From the NCBI RefSeq assembly GCF_900111005.1, contig NZ_FOFV01000016.1:124001-188000 (forward strand): DNA of 64,000 nt, written 5' to 3'. The stretch is from Lentzea albida. GTDB taxonomy: Bacteria; Actinomycetota; Actinomycetes; Mycobacteriales; Pseudonocardiaceae. The position numbers were made by a program, and so were the translations under genes. Numbering within the stretch: the stretch's first letter is position 1; every line of letters begins with the position of its first letter. The notes under the pieces are model-generated. The model was not told the DNA's origin. It did not search any database and worked only from the letters and a program-made list of their open reading frames with translations. Positions 1 to 7,783 of the stretch are shown here, one piece after another.

Positions 1-1237
1 GGTACGTCTCCTGCGGGATCAGCGCGATCGCGTGGTGCCGGATCGCCGGCGTCACCCGGTGGACCGGCGCTCCGCCGAACAGCACGTGGCCGTGGTCCGG
101 TGGCATCAGCCCGGTGAGCAGACCGGCCATTGTGGACTTGCCGATGCCGGACGGGCCGACGACCGCCAGGTGGTCGCCGGGACGCAGGTCGAGCGACAGG
201 CCGCGCAGCACCGGTTCCGCGTCCGGGCTCCAGCCGAACGTCACGTCCCGCAGCACGAACTCGCTGGTGGCCGGGCTCTCGGTGCCCGCCTGAACGTCCG
301 TGCGCGGTGCCGCTTCCTGAAGTCGTTTGAGTGCGACCATCAACCGCATCACGACCGTGCTGGTCGTGCGGGCGAGGCCGTGCAGCGCGGGGTTCACGCT
401 GGTGGTCAGGTAGACGACCGCTGCCAGGACCGCACCCGTCGTGAGCTGCCCGGACGCGACCAGCGGGGGAGCGAACGCCACCAGCAGCGCCACGGGCGCG
501 AAGCCGCCCAGCGCGATCACCGTGGCGCGCAACGAGTTGGCCCACGCGACGGTGACCGCGGCCCTGGCCTGCAGGTCGACCTGCGTCGCGATGTCCCGGT
601 AGGCCTCGGAGGAAGCGTGGCAGGCGGCCACGTCGCGCAGTCCGCTCAGCACCGCGCCGGACGCCTCCGCCGTGCGTTCGTCGGCGATCACGGCGTCGCG
701 TTGCCGTTGGGCGAGCGACGGGAGCATCAACCCGAAGAGCACCAGCGCGGCCACGATCGGGAGCACGACCAGCCAGATCAGCGCGGCGGCCGTCGTCGCG
801 AGGCCGACCAGCGCGGCCACCGTCGTGACCAGGAGCGCACGGGCCTGCACCAGCACGCCCGCGGTGGCGTCGCGGACCACCTCGACGTGCCGGGTGATCA
901 TGGCGACCGCGCTGGCGTCCGGGGTGCGGCGATGCGTCGGGTCGTTCAGCACGCCCCGCACGACCCGTGCGACCAGGGCGTCGCGCATCGGTTCGACGAC
1001 GGAGCCGAGCCGGGCGAACACCTGCCGCTGGCCCAGCGCGCCGGCCACCGCGAGTGCGGCGAACGCGAGCAGCCACAGCACGCCGGCCAGCGGGTTCCCG
1101 GCCGCGAAGCCCCTGTCGACGGCGGTGCCGACGAGCCTGCCGCCGAAGAACGCGGGAACGCCCTCGAGCAGCGACCAGCCGAGCAGGACCAGCACGCCTC
1201 GGCGGTGTCCTGCCAGCGTGGAGAGGTAGAAGCGCAT
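1..1237 (-). CDS. ABC half-transporter, second lanthipeptide exporter subunit (3' end outside window)
   Basis: Partial: at least 412 residues, the 3' part lies beyond base 1. An N-terminal hydrophobic transmembrane region (starting MRFYLSTLAGHRR) is followed by an ATP-binding domain with Walker A GPSGIGKST near residue 360; the frame leaves the window in the Q-loop (IPQET). The ATG at 1237 shares its A with the TGA of the upstream ABC gene (TGATG), so the two are translationally coupled; a GTG one codon earlier is the alternative start. Last visible gene of the LanKC-precursor-ABC-ABC operon, the order of ramC-S-A-B/amfT-S-B-A in Streptomyces. Inferred role: with the next gene it forms a heterodimeric exporter for the modified peptide. 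Family assignment is firm, substrate is from context. Confidence 0.88.
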   Translation of the reverse strand, partial: MRFYLSTLAGHRRGVLVLLGWSLLEGVPAFFGGRLVGTAVDRGFAAGNPLAGVLWLLAFAALAVAGALGQRQVFARLGSVVEPMRDALVARVVRGVLNDPTHRRTPDASAVAMITRHVEVVRDATAGVLVQARALLVTTVAALVGLATTAAALIWLVVLPIVAALVLFGLMLPSLAQRQRDAVIADERTAEASGAVLSGLRDVAACHASSEAYRDIATQVDLQARAAVTVAWANSLRATVIALGGFAPVALLVAFAPPLVASGQLTTGAVLAAVVYLTTSVNPALHGLARTTSTVVMRLMVALKRLQEAAPRTDVQAGTESPATSEFVLRDVTFGWSPDAEPVLRGLSLDLRPGDHLAVVGPSGIGKSTMAGLLTGLMPPDHGHVLFGGAPVHRVTPAIRHHAIALIPQETY

Positions 1238-2853
1238 CACTCGCCCCCGGTGAACACGGCTCGGTAGTGCTCGTTGTGCCACAGGGCCCCGTGGCTGCCG
1301 GTGCCCCTGATCCGGCCGTTCTCCATCCACACCACGAAATCCGCCCTCGCGGCCGTGGCCGGGCGGTGCGTCACCACTATCCGCGTCCTGTCGGGCAGGG
1401 CCGTGGTGAGCGCCTTGTCCACTTCGGCCTCGGTCACGGTGTCCAGACTCGCGGTCGCGTCGTCGAGCACGAGCACGTCCGGATCCCGGACGATCGCGCG
1501 GGCCAGACCTATCCGCTGCGCCTCACCGCCGGACAGCGGGGCGTCGGCCACCGGGGTCTCGTAGCCCTGGGGCAGCCGGATGAGCACGTTGTGCACCTGG
1601 GCGGCGACGGCGGCGTCCCTGACCTGGACCTCGTCTGCGTCCGTCCCGTAGCCGATCGAACGGCCTATCGTCGTGCCCAGCAAGGCGGGACGTTCGAACG
1701 CGTAGCCGACCGCGTCGTGACCGCGCACCTCGCCCGAGTCCACAGCGGACAGTCCACCGAGCACCGCCGCCAGCGTCGACTTGCCCGCGCCGGAACTGCC
1801 GACGACCGCGACGAACATGCCGGCCGGGATCATCAGGTTCACGTCGTGCAGCGCGCCTTCGACGCTGACGTTCCGCAGCTCGATGACACCGTTGGACGCC
1901 TTAGCGACAGGCCTCTTCGGCACGGGGGTGTCGAGGACCTCGGCGATCCTGGTGGCGCTGGCGCGGGTCCGTTCGAGCACGGTCAGCTGGGTCATCTGGC
2001 CGACGATCCCCATGCCCAGGGCCGCGTAGCCGAGGGCGGCGAGCACGTCACCCGTGCTCAGCCTGCCCTGCATCACGCCGAAACCGGCGGCGGTGAGCAC
2101 CGCCACCTCGACGGCGGGCAGCAGCAACCCGGCCCGCCACATCATCCTCGCCTGCGTGCGCCACATGCCGGCGCCGGCCGCGGCGAGCCGGGGCAGCGGC
2201 TCCAGCACGCGGTCCGCCTCCCGGTCGGCGATGCCGGCGGACGCGATCGTGCGCAGACCGGACACGGAGTCGAGCAGCCGTGCCGAGACCTCACCGGAGA
2301 CCTCCTGGTAGGTCAGCACGTCGTCGGCCGTCATGCGCATGTGCGTGCGGATCAGCAACCCCGCCAGCGGGACGCTCAGCACGAACACGGCCGCGAGCCG
2401 CCAGTCCAGCAACGCCAGCGCGACCACGGCACCCGCCGAGGACACGGCGGTGACGACGAGGGTGATCATCGTGACGGCGATGCCGCCCGCGTTGCCGCAG
2501 TCGCCCGTCACCCGGCTCACCGCGTCACCGGCGGCGAACGGGGAGGGGTGGCCGAGGGTGAGGAGTCGCCGGGAGAGCTTGCGGCGCAGGAAGGCCGTCG
2601 CCCGGCTCGTGGTGCTCGCGGCGAGCACCACGCCGATGGCGTCACCGATGATCTCGACGGCCGCCAGCGCGAGCAGCCACACGATCGTGACCAGCACGAA
2701 CGTCCCGCTCAGGGCCATGTCGACGGCGTCGGCGAGCGCGGCGGGGAGCAGCAGGCCGCCGGTCGTGGTGACCGCGGCGTTGAGCAGCAGCGCCCACGGA
2801 CGGTGGTCGCGGCGGATCACGGAGAACAGCAGGGCGTCACCTGGTTTGGCCAT
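1237..2853 (-). CDS. ABC half-transporter, first lanthipeptide exporter subunit
   Basis: 538 residues. An N-terminal exporter-type membrane domain (about residues 20-300) is fused to a nucleotide-binding domain with Walker A GSSGAGKST (352-360), signature LSGGE (440-444) and Walker B VLVLDD followed by ATASLD (about 460-471). The usual Q-loop glutamine appears as AFERPAL, a Glu instead of Gln, while the partner gene keeps IPQET; such asymmetry is common in heterodimeric ABC exporters. It begins 143 bp after the precursor gene, behind two hairpins, and overlaps the next ABC gene by one base. Inferred to export the class III lanthipeptide. Confidence 0.9.
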   Translation of the reverse strand: MAKPGDALLFSVIRRDHRPWALLLNAAVTTTGGLLLPAALADAVDMALSGTFVLVTIVWLLALAAVEIIGDAIGVVLAASTTSRATAFLRRKLSRRLLTLGHPSPFAAGDAVSRVTGDCGNAGGIAVTMITLVVTAVSSAGAVVALALLDWRLAAVFVLSVPLAGLLIRTHMRMTADDVLTYQEVSGEVSARLLDSVSGLRTIASAGIADREADRVLEPLPRLAAAGAGMWRTQARMMWRAGLLLPAVEVAVLTAAGFGVMQGRLSTGDVLAALGYAALGMGIVGQMTQLTVLERTRASATRIAEVLDTPVPKRPVAKASNGVIELRNVSVEGALHDVNLMIPAGMFVAVVGSSGAGKSTLAAVLGGLSAVDSGEVRGHDAVGYAFERPALLGTTIGRSIGYGTDADEVQVRDAAVAAQVHNVLIRLPQGYETPVADAPLSGGEAQRIGLARAIVRDPDVLVLDDATASLDTVTEAEVDKALTTALPDRTRIVVTHRPATAARADFVVWMENGRIRGTGSHGALWHNEHYRAVFTGGE

Positions 2854-2894
2854 CGGCTGTTCCTCCGGGGGTGTTCAGGGCGCATCATGAGCGA

Positions 2895-2924
2895 GGGCCC
2901 GACAGCTGGCCGGCTGCCGGGCCC
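2895..2924. terminator. Hairpin in precursor-transporter spacer (inner)
   Basis: Perfect 7-bp arms GGGCCCG (2895-2901) and CGGGCCC (2918-2924) around a 16-nt loop that itself contains complementary AGC/GCT segments. Lies between the precursor and the ABC genes on the minus-strand transcript. No T-tract is seen, so attenuation or mRNA stabilisation is as likely as termination. Confidence 0.5.
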
Positions 2925-2936
2925 TGCAGTCGGAGG

Positions 2937-2967
2937 GTGAGCGGCATACTTCGCCTATGCCGCTCAC
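2937..2967. terminator. Strong hairpin directly after the lanthipeptide precursor
   Basis: Perfect 12-bp arms (2937-2948 and 2956-2967) with a 7-nt loop, 29 bp after the precursor stop codon. Position fits a partial terminator or 3' stabiliser that yields more precursor than transporter message, as is usual in lanthipeptide operons. Function is inferred. Confidence 0.65.
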
Positions 2968-2996
2968 TCACCGCGGTGTTGCAGTTGAAGCGCAGG

Positions 2997-3158
2997 TCAG
3001 CAGGCCAGCAGGCTGACGGTGCTGTGCGAGCAGGGGAGCAGCAGCGACGCGTTGGACGCGGTCGTGGAGCCGCCGCCGCCACCGTGGCCGCCGCCCGCGA
3101 GCACGTTGCTCGGCGCCTCGGGGGTCTCGATGTCCTGCAGGTCGAGGATGAAGCCCAT
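2997..3158 (-). CDS. Class III lanthipeptide precursor (SapB/AmfS-like)
   Basis: 53 residues: leader start MGFILDLQDIETPEAPSNV, a glycine tract AGGGHGGGGG, then a Ser/Thr/Cys-rich core ending in Cys. The leader carries the ILDLQ box bound by class III LanKC enzymes (compare LFDLQSMET of RamS). The core has two S-x-x-S-x(n)-C motifs, SNASLLLPC and STVSLLAC, the pattern dehydrated and cyclised to labionin or lanthionine rings; SLLL and a C-terminal Cys match SapB. Start ATG at 3158 is preceded by TTAGGAGA at good spacing. It follows the LanKC gene by 34 bp and precedes two ABC genes. Predicted product: a two-ring surfactant-like or labionin peptide. Ring type cannot be decided from sequence. 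Confidence 0.92.
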   Translation of the reverse strand: MGFILDLQDIETPEAPSNVLAGGGHGGGGGSTTASNASLLLPCSHSTVSLLAC

Positions 3159-3192
3159 GACTGTCTCCTAATTCGAGGAATCGATCTTCTTG

Positions 3193-5757
3193 CTACCGGC
3201 CCGAGCGGGCCGGGGTCTGGGCCCTTCCGAGGAAGGGGAGTGGTGGACGTCCGTCCACTGTGGAGGCGATGGCGAGCAGCACGCCCGCACCGCCGGTGTT
3301 GAGGTCCATGGAGAGCCGGCGCAGCTGCACCCCGGGGAACGCGAGCCCGCCGCCGTAGCGCACGGCGTGCCAGCCGAGTGCCTTGAGGTGCCGCTGGACG
3401 GAGCGTTCCAGGCGCTCGTCGGGCCGGTGCCTCGTCGCGTGGGCGAGGGTGGCCATCAGCCCGGCCCTGCCGAGCGTGAACGCGGGCTGGATGACGAACT
3501 CGCCGGTGCAGCCGTCGAGCAGCTCGGGAAGCCTTGCCGCGCAGGGACGTTCCGGTGCCGCCTTCGCGAACTCCGTGAGCACCAGCGCGATTCCCGCGCC
3601 GCCGATGCCGACGTAGGGCAGGCTTCGGAACGTCCCGTCGCGGACCTGCAGTGAACCGTCCAGTGCGACCATCGTCTCGGCCAGGTCGCGTTCGAGCGCC
3701 TGTTCGGACAGGTCGAGCCAGCGCTCGTGTCCGGTGTGCTCGAACAGGCGCAGGAAGAACAGGGCGGGACCGGACCAGCCGTGCAGCAGGCCCGCCCTCG
3801 CCGTGTCGCCGGGCGGCGGGGCTTCGGAGAGCTGCTTCGCGAGCCGTTCGGCCAGCTCTTCGGCCTGGTCGGTGAAGTTCTGGTCGCCGCGCTCGTTCGC
3901 GAAGTGCAGCAGGTTGAGGCCGATGCCGGACAGGCCGGCGCCGAGCCCGTGGTCCCGCGTGGTGCGGACGAGCGGGGCGTAGCGCTCGACGATCTCGGTC
4001 GCGAGGTCGTGGTGGCCGAAGTTCTCCAGCACGTGCGCGATGCCGTGGGCGCCGGTGAAGAAGCCGGGCTGCTGGGGCGGGTCGTTGCGGACCGCCTCGA
4101 CCAGCCACTCCTCGTGCTCGGGGTAGCGGCCCTCGCCGCTCTCCGCGAGCGCGTGCAGCACACCCGCGGCACCGTGGCCGAAGCCGAGGCCGCCGGTCTC
4201 GAACTGCTCGATGTCGCCGGGGAACAGCCTGTCCCTGCGGTGCGGTGTCGCGCTGTGCAGGATCGCCGCGGCGATCTCCTTGCGCACCACCGACCAGTCC
4301 GGGTTCTCGTCGTCGAACGCGGTGAACGCGGGATCGGCCGGCGGGTCGACGCGCGGGGTGAGCACGTCGAGGATCTGCCGCTGGTAGTCGTCGCCCAGGC
4401 CGAACCGGTCCGCGATGACATGGACGTGCTGGCGCAGCTTGGCCGGCGCGAGCTCCAGCACCGCGTTGAGCGGCAGGAAGATCCACAGCTTGAGCGCGGC
4501 CAGCGGGTAGGCGTCGATGTCGAAGCCCTCGCGGTCCTTCGGCGCCTGGAAACCGGGTGCGCCGAGCGTCGGTCGGTGCACGTCCTCGATGGTCGAGGAG
4601 AGTTCGAAGTCGATGAGCGAGACGTTGTCGTCCTCGTCGACCAGGATGTTCATCGTGTGCAGGTCGCCGAAGACGACGCCGCGCTCGTGCACCTTCTCGA
4701 CGAGGCGCTCGACCTTGGTGATGAGCTCCTGTGCCCTGATGCGGTAGTTCTCGAGGAGTTCGGGCGTGGTGTCCTTGTGTGTCAACGGGTAGTTGTGGCC
4801 GAGCCACTGCCCGAGCGAACGCCCCGGCATGAACTCCATGGCCACGAACAGGTGCTCCCACTCGGTGAAGCGGTCGTACACCTCGGGAACGCCGTCGATG
4901 CCGTGCAGCTTCGTGAGGATCTCGTGCTCGAGTTCGAGACGCGCCACCGCGTCGCGGCCCTCGCGGTCGAGCCCGGCGTGCGGCCGCGCCTCCTTGAGCA
5001 CGACCTCCTTGCCGTCGCTCTTGCGCGTCGCGAGGTAGACGCCGCCGCCGTTGGAGAAGTGCAGCGAACTCTTTATCTGGTAGGGGAACTTGTCCGCGTC
5101 GCCTGCGTTGCGCTCGGCGAGGTGCGGCTCGAGGAAGGCGGGCAGCTCGATCCACTCGGGGAGGCTGAACACCGGCTTGCGCGTGTCCGCCACCAGTTCG
5201 CCGTCCGGGCCCTCGATCGCGAGCACCTGCCGGCCGTCGATCTCCAGCCACTGCTCGGCGAACCCGCCGTAGCGCACGTAGAGCGGACCCCTGCCGACGC
5301 GGAGGTCGCTCAGGATGTAGGCCCCGTGCTCACCGTCGAGGACCTGCGCGAGCTCGGTGCAGAGGGTCTCGAGCTGCTCGGCGTCCGCCGGGTAGATCGT
5401 GATGAGCTTGCCGCTGCCGTCGCGCGGGGCGTACTTCGAGTTGCGGGCCAGCACGATCGAGACGGTCTGCAGGTACTTGAAGGGGACGCGCCGCTCGACG
5501 CAGTGGTCGAAGGTCGCCTTCAGCACCCGGCCGGCGTTGTCGAGACCGGCGGAGACGTGGATCTTCCACCCCTGCCGGGGGAGCTCCACACCGTTCGGGT
5601 GGTGGTGCCTCCACACGTTGCGCTCGACGGTCGTCCAGCCGGGCGGAAGTGCGGGGAGTTCGAGCGAGAAGTCGTCCGCGGGAGTGGTTTCGGTGCTGCT
5701 CTGCAGATCGTAGAACTGCCGGTCCGCGAAGCAGTACGCCTCGTATCTGAGGTCCAC
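3193..5757 (-). CDS. Class III lanthionine synthetase LanKC
   Basis: 854 residues from GTG 5757, chosen because the product then starts VDLRYEAYCFADRQFYD like family members (MDLRYEVFCLADPLFYD) and because GGAGAGGGG lies just upstream; in-frame starts further upstream (to 5814) would add about 19 unmatched residues. Order: N-terminal lyase (about 1-210), kinase (about 215-480) with VVLKEA lysine, FGDLHTMNILVD catalytic loop and IDFE metal motif, then a LanC-like cyclase (about 510-840) with GAHGIAHVL and LLHGWSGPALF repeats but no CHG zinc cysteine triad, as expected for class III. Phosphorylates and eliminates Ser/Thr of the adjacent precursor and adds Cys. First gene of the operon. Confidence 0.95.
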   Translation of the reverse strand: MDLRYEAYCFADRQFYDLQSSTETTPADDFSLELPALPPGWTTVERNVWRHHHPNGVELPRQGWKIHVSAGLDNAGRVLKATFDHCVERRVPFKYLQTVSIVLARNSKYAPRDGSGKLITIYPADAEQLETLCTELAQVLDGEHGAYILSDLRVGRGPLYVRYGGFAEQWLEIDGRQVLAIEGPDGELVADTRKPVFSLPEWIELPAFLEPHLAERNAGDADKFPYQIKSSLHFSNGGGVYLATRKSDGKEVVLKEARPHAGLDREGRDAVARLELEHEILTKLHGIDGVPEVYDRFTEWEHLFVAMEFMPGRSLGQWLGHNYPLTHKDTTPELLENYRIRAQELITKVERLVEKVHERGVVFGDLHTMNILVDEDDNVSLIDFELSSTIEDVHRPTLGAPGFQAPKDREGFDIDAYPLAALKLWIFLPLNAVLELAPAKLRQHVHVIADRFGLGDDYQRQILDVLTPRVDPPADPAFTAFDDENPDWSVVRKEIAAAILHSATPHRRDRLFPGDIEQFETGGLGFGHGAAGVLHALAESGEGRYPEHEEWLVEAVRNDPPQQPGFFTGAHGIAHVLENFGHHDLATEIVERYAPLVRTTRDHGLGAGLSGIGLNLLHFANERGDQNFTDQAEELAERLAKQLSEAPPPGDTARAGLLHGWSGPALFFLRLFEHTGHERWLDLSEQALERDLAETMVALDGSLQVRDGTFRSLPYVGIGGAGIALVLTEFAKAAPERPCAARLPELLDGCTGEFVIQPAFTLGRAGLMATLAHATRHRPDERLERSVQRHLKALGWHAVRYGGGLAFPGVQLRRLSMDLNTGGAGVLLAIASTVDGRPPLPFLGRAQTPARSGR

Positions 5758-6362
5758 CGAATTCCCCTCTCCGACTCGTTTGCGTTTTGTTTGACGCGGC
5801 ATATTCCCGCACAAATCCGCGGCTATGGGGAATCCGCCGTTAGAGTCATATGGGTCCCCTGTTCGTGGCCGAAAGGGTGTCGGTTACCGATGCGTATGTG
5901 ACGCCTCGTGATGAGGTTTGGGTCCATCTCACCCGGTTGAGATGTTTGTTGACCAGCCGGTGGACGGGCTCTGCTCGGGCCTCCGCTAAACGGAACTCTG
6001 GCGTTCTGCTTCTGAGGCGCCTCTGAGCTGCGCTATTCCAGATCGTGTCCGACGTATAGGCGGATGCAGCGATGTGTCGTGCACGCGCAGTGGCGACTGC
6101 TCTCTCCGGGTGAAGCCTTGATTGGCTGCAATTGCGTGTTTGATGCGGCCGAATGGCGGTATTGAGTGCCCCGTTGGAACCCATTCGTTGGAGGAGATTG
6201 CCCATTGACTTTTATGTACCAAACATTGTCTTACTACATGCAACTGAGTAAATTCCGGTGTGATGTAATCGTTCGAGTGAAAAATTGTGTTTTGATGTAA
6301 CGCGACCCGTTTCGTGAGTGGCCCTCTGCTGCTCGGCGTGTTGTGCGACTAGGCTGGCGGCC
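5758..6362. other. Low-GC intergenic region upstream of the lanthipeptide operon
   Basis: About 600 bp without a convincing gene. It must hold the promoter of the leftward LanKC operon. Two minus-strand open frames (about 5846-6205 and 5986-6243) have no recognisable motif and no GC3 bias. Base composition falls around 6190-6310, with runs such as AAAAATTGTGTTTTGATG, unlike the flanks. No ramR-like regulator gene is present here. It could be a decayed gene or imported segment; no direct evidence decides. Confidence 0.4.
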
Positions 6363-6932
6363 GTGGGGAGCGTGGCGAGCCGCTGGCTGGTGCCGGCCGT
6401 GGTGGTGATCACCGGAGCCGCGGTGGCGGCCGGAATGGTGGGCCGGACCGTGTACGCCCGCCCGGCCGAGGCCAAGGGCACACCGGCGGTCGAGTCGTCG
6501 GTCGTGGGCACGCTGCCGGGGTCCGCGGAGGTGCGGCTGAGCCCGGACTCCTTCACCCACCCGGACCGGACCTCGGTGCAGCGGGTGCTGCAGGAGTACT
6601 TCGACGCGATCAACGCCGGGGACTTCGCTTCGTGGCGTGGTGTGGTGTCGGCCCGGCGGGTGTCCGGGACGCCCGAGGCGAGCTGGATGTCGGCGTACGA
6701 GACCACTCGCGACGGCGGGATGGTGGTGCAGCGGATCGAGTCGGACGTGGTGGGGCGGCGGCTTCGGGTGCTGCTGTCTTTTGTGTCCACTCAGGACGTT
6801 GCGAAGGCGCCGCCCGCGTTGCCGGAGGGGTGCATTCGGTGGCGGGTGGTGTATGTGCTGGTGTGGGAGGGTGGGGAGTTGAAGGTGGACGAGGCGGCGG
6901 AGAACCGGAACCCCCAGATGGAGAAGTGCTGA
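6363..6932 (+). CDS. Secreted or membrane-anchored hypothetical protein
   Basis: 189 residues from GTG 6363 (a GTG at 6318 would add 15 residues lacking coding character). A hydrophobic N-terminal segment (WLVPAVVVITGAAVAAGMV) acts as signal anchor. The extracytoplasmic part contains FTHPDRTSVQRVLQEYFDAINAGDFASWRGVVS, which resembles the helical opening of NTF2/SnoaL-like domains in secreted actinobacterial proteins. No catalytic residues are identifiable. Monocistronic by position: an A+T-richer region lies on the left and a repeat-rich gap on the right. Function unknown. Confidence 0.6.
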   Translation: MGSVASRWLVPAVVVITGAAVAAGMVGRTVYARPAEAKGTPAVESSVVGTLPGSAEVRLSPDSFTHPDRTSVQRVLQEYFDAINAGDFASWRGVVSARRVSGTPEASWMSAYETTRDGGMVVQRIESDVVGRRLRVLLSFVSTQDVAKAPPALPEGCIRWRVVYVLVWEGGELKVDEAAENRNPQMEKC

Positions 6933-7116
6933 GCTCCTGGTCGCGGGTTCGCGGCTTGTGCGGGTGGTTGTTCTGCTTGCGGCCTGGTCGCCTTGCGTGC
7001 TTCCCCTGGGGCTCTGCCCCAGACCCCGGCAATCTGATCAGGGGGTAGCGCCGCGGGCAGGCTGATGGCACGCCTGTTGCGTAGGGCGGCTGCCTGTTTC
7101 GTAGTTTGGTTGCGGT

Positions 7117-7260
7117 GGCGGTGGGGTCCCATCCCAAGTCGCACCAAGAGCGGGCCACACCTGAGGAGGGGTGTCAAACCGCCGAAAAGCGTGGCGGTTT
7201 GACACCCCTCCTCAGGTGCAGCAAGAGCTATGGCGCGACTCGTGATGGGACCCCACCGCC
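7117..7260. repeat. 144-bp imperfect inverted repeat
   Basis: Outer arms 7117-7133 and 7244-7260 are perfect 17-bp complements; inner arms 7158-7183 and 7193-7218 are perfect 26-bp complements around a 9-nt loop. The intervening 24-25 nt are partly complementary. Far larger than a normal terminator. Could be a MITE-like or REP-like element, or a structured RNA; no target-site duplication or transposase seen. Confidence 0.8.
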
Positions 7261-7264
7261 GGTA

Positions 7265-7737
7265 CCTCTTTGCTCAGGACGGCTCGCCTGCGGCATCGCG
7301 GCAATCGTTCGGCTCGCCTCCGGCATCGCACCGATCCCACGACTCGCGTGCCGCGCCTCGCCTCTCCCGTCTGCTGCGTCCCGCCCACCACCCCGCCCCC
7401 GTCTTGCGCGTCCCGCGCCCGCCTCCCGCCGCCCGTCTGCCGCCTTCCGCGTCTCGCTCGGCCCGCCCGCCGTCGCCTGCCGCGTCCCGCCTGCGCGTTC
7501 CGTTCGGCCCGCCCGCCGTCGCCTGGCCCGCGTCCCGCCTGCCGTCTCTGGGCCCCGCGTCCCGTCAGCCGCGTGCAGCTTGGCCGACCGCCGTCTCCCA
7601 GTCCGCGTGCCGCTTGGCCCGCCTGCCGCCTCCCGGCCCGCGTCCTGCCAGCCGCGCCATGGCTCCCCGCCGGGCGTCCCCGGGCCGAGCCTTCCCGCCT
7701 CCACCTCTCCCTGGCCGCCTTTCCCCGCACAGCACAA
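7265..7737. repeat. C-rich low-complexity block
   Basis: About 470 bp with strong strand asymmetry: the plus strand is mostly C with T and G, built of degenerate units such as GCCCGCCTGCC and CGCGTCCCGCC. All long frames here give low-complexity Arg/Gly/Pro/Ala peptides and none has a homologue-like motif, so no gene is called. Lies between the big inverted repeat and the fabF terminator. Confidence 0.6.
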
Positions 7738-7766
7738 CGCCCCGGTCTGCGGAGCAGACCGGGGCG
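7738..7766 (-). terminator. Terminator of the fab operon
   Basis: Perfect 13-bp arms (7738-7750, 7754-7766) with a GGA loop, 17 bp after the fabF stop on the minus strand, followed by TTGTGCTG. Good position and strength for Rho-independent termination. Confidence 0.85.
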
Positions 7767-7783
7767 TGCGGTGGAGCGTGTGG

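Noticed and set aside
967..2940. 657-residue plus-strand open frame opposite the ABC genes
   Set aside because: Arg/Gly/His-rich antisense shadow of two clear ABC transporters; no domain.
3727..5901. 724-residue frame antisense to LanKC
   Set aside because: High-GC shadow frame; LanKC has full motifs and SD on the minus strand.
5846..6243. Two small minus-strand frames upstream of LanKC
   Set aside because: No SD, no GC3 bias, no motif; region kept as non-coding.
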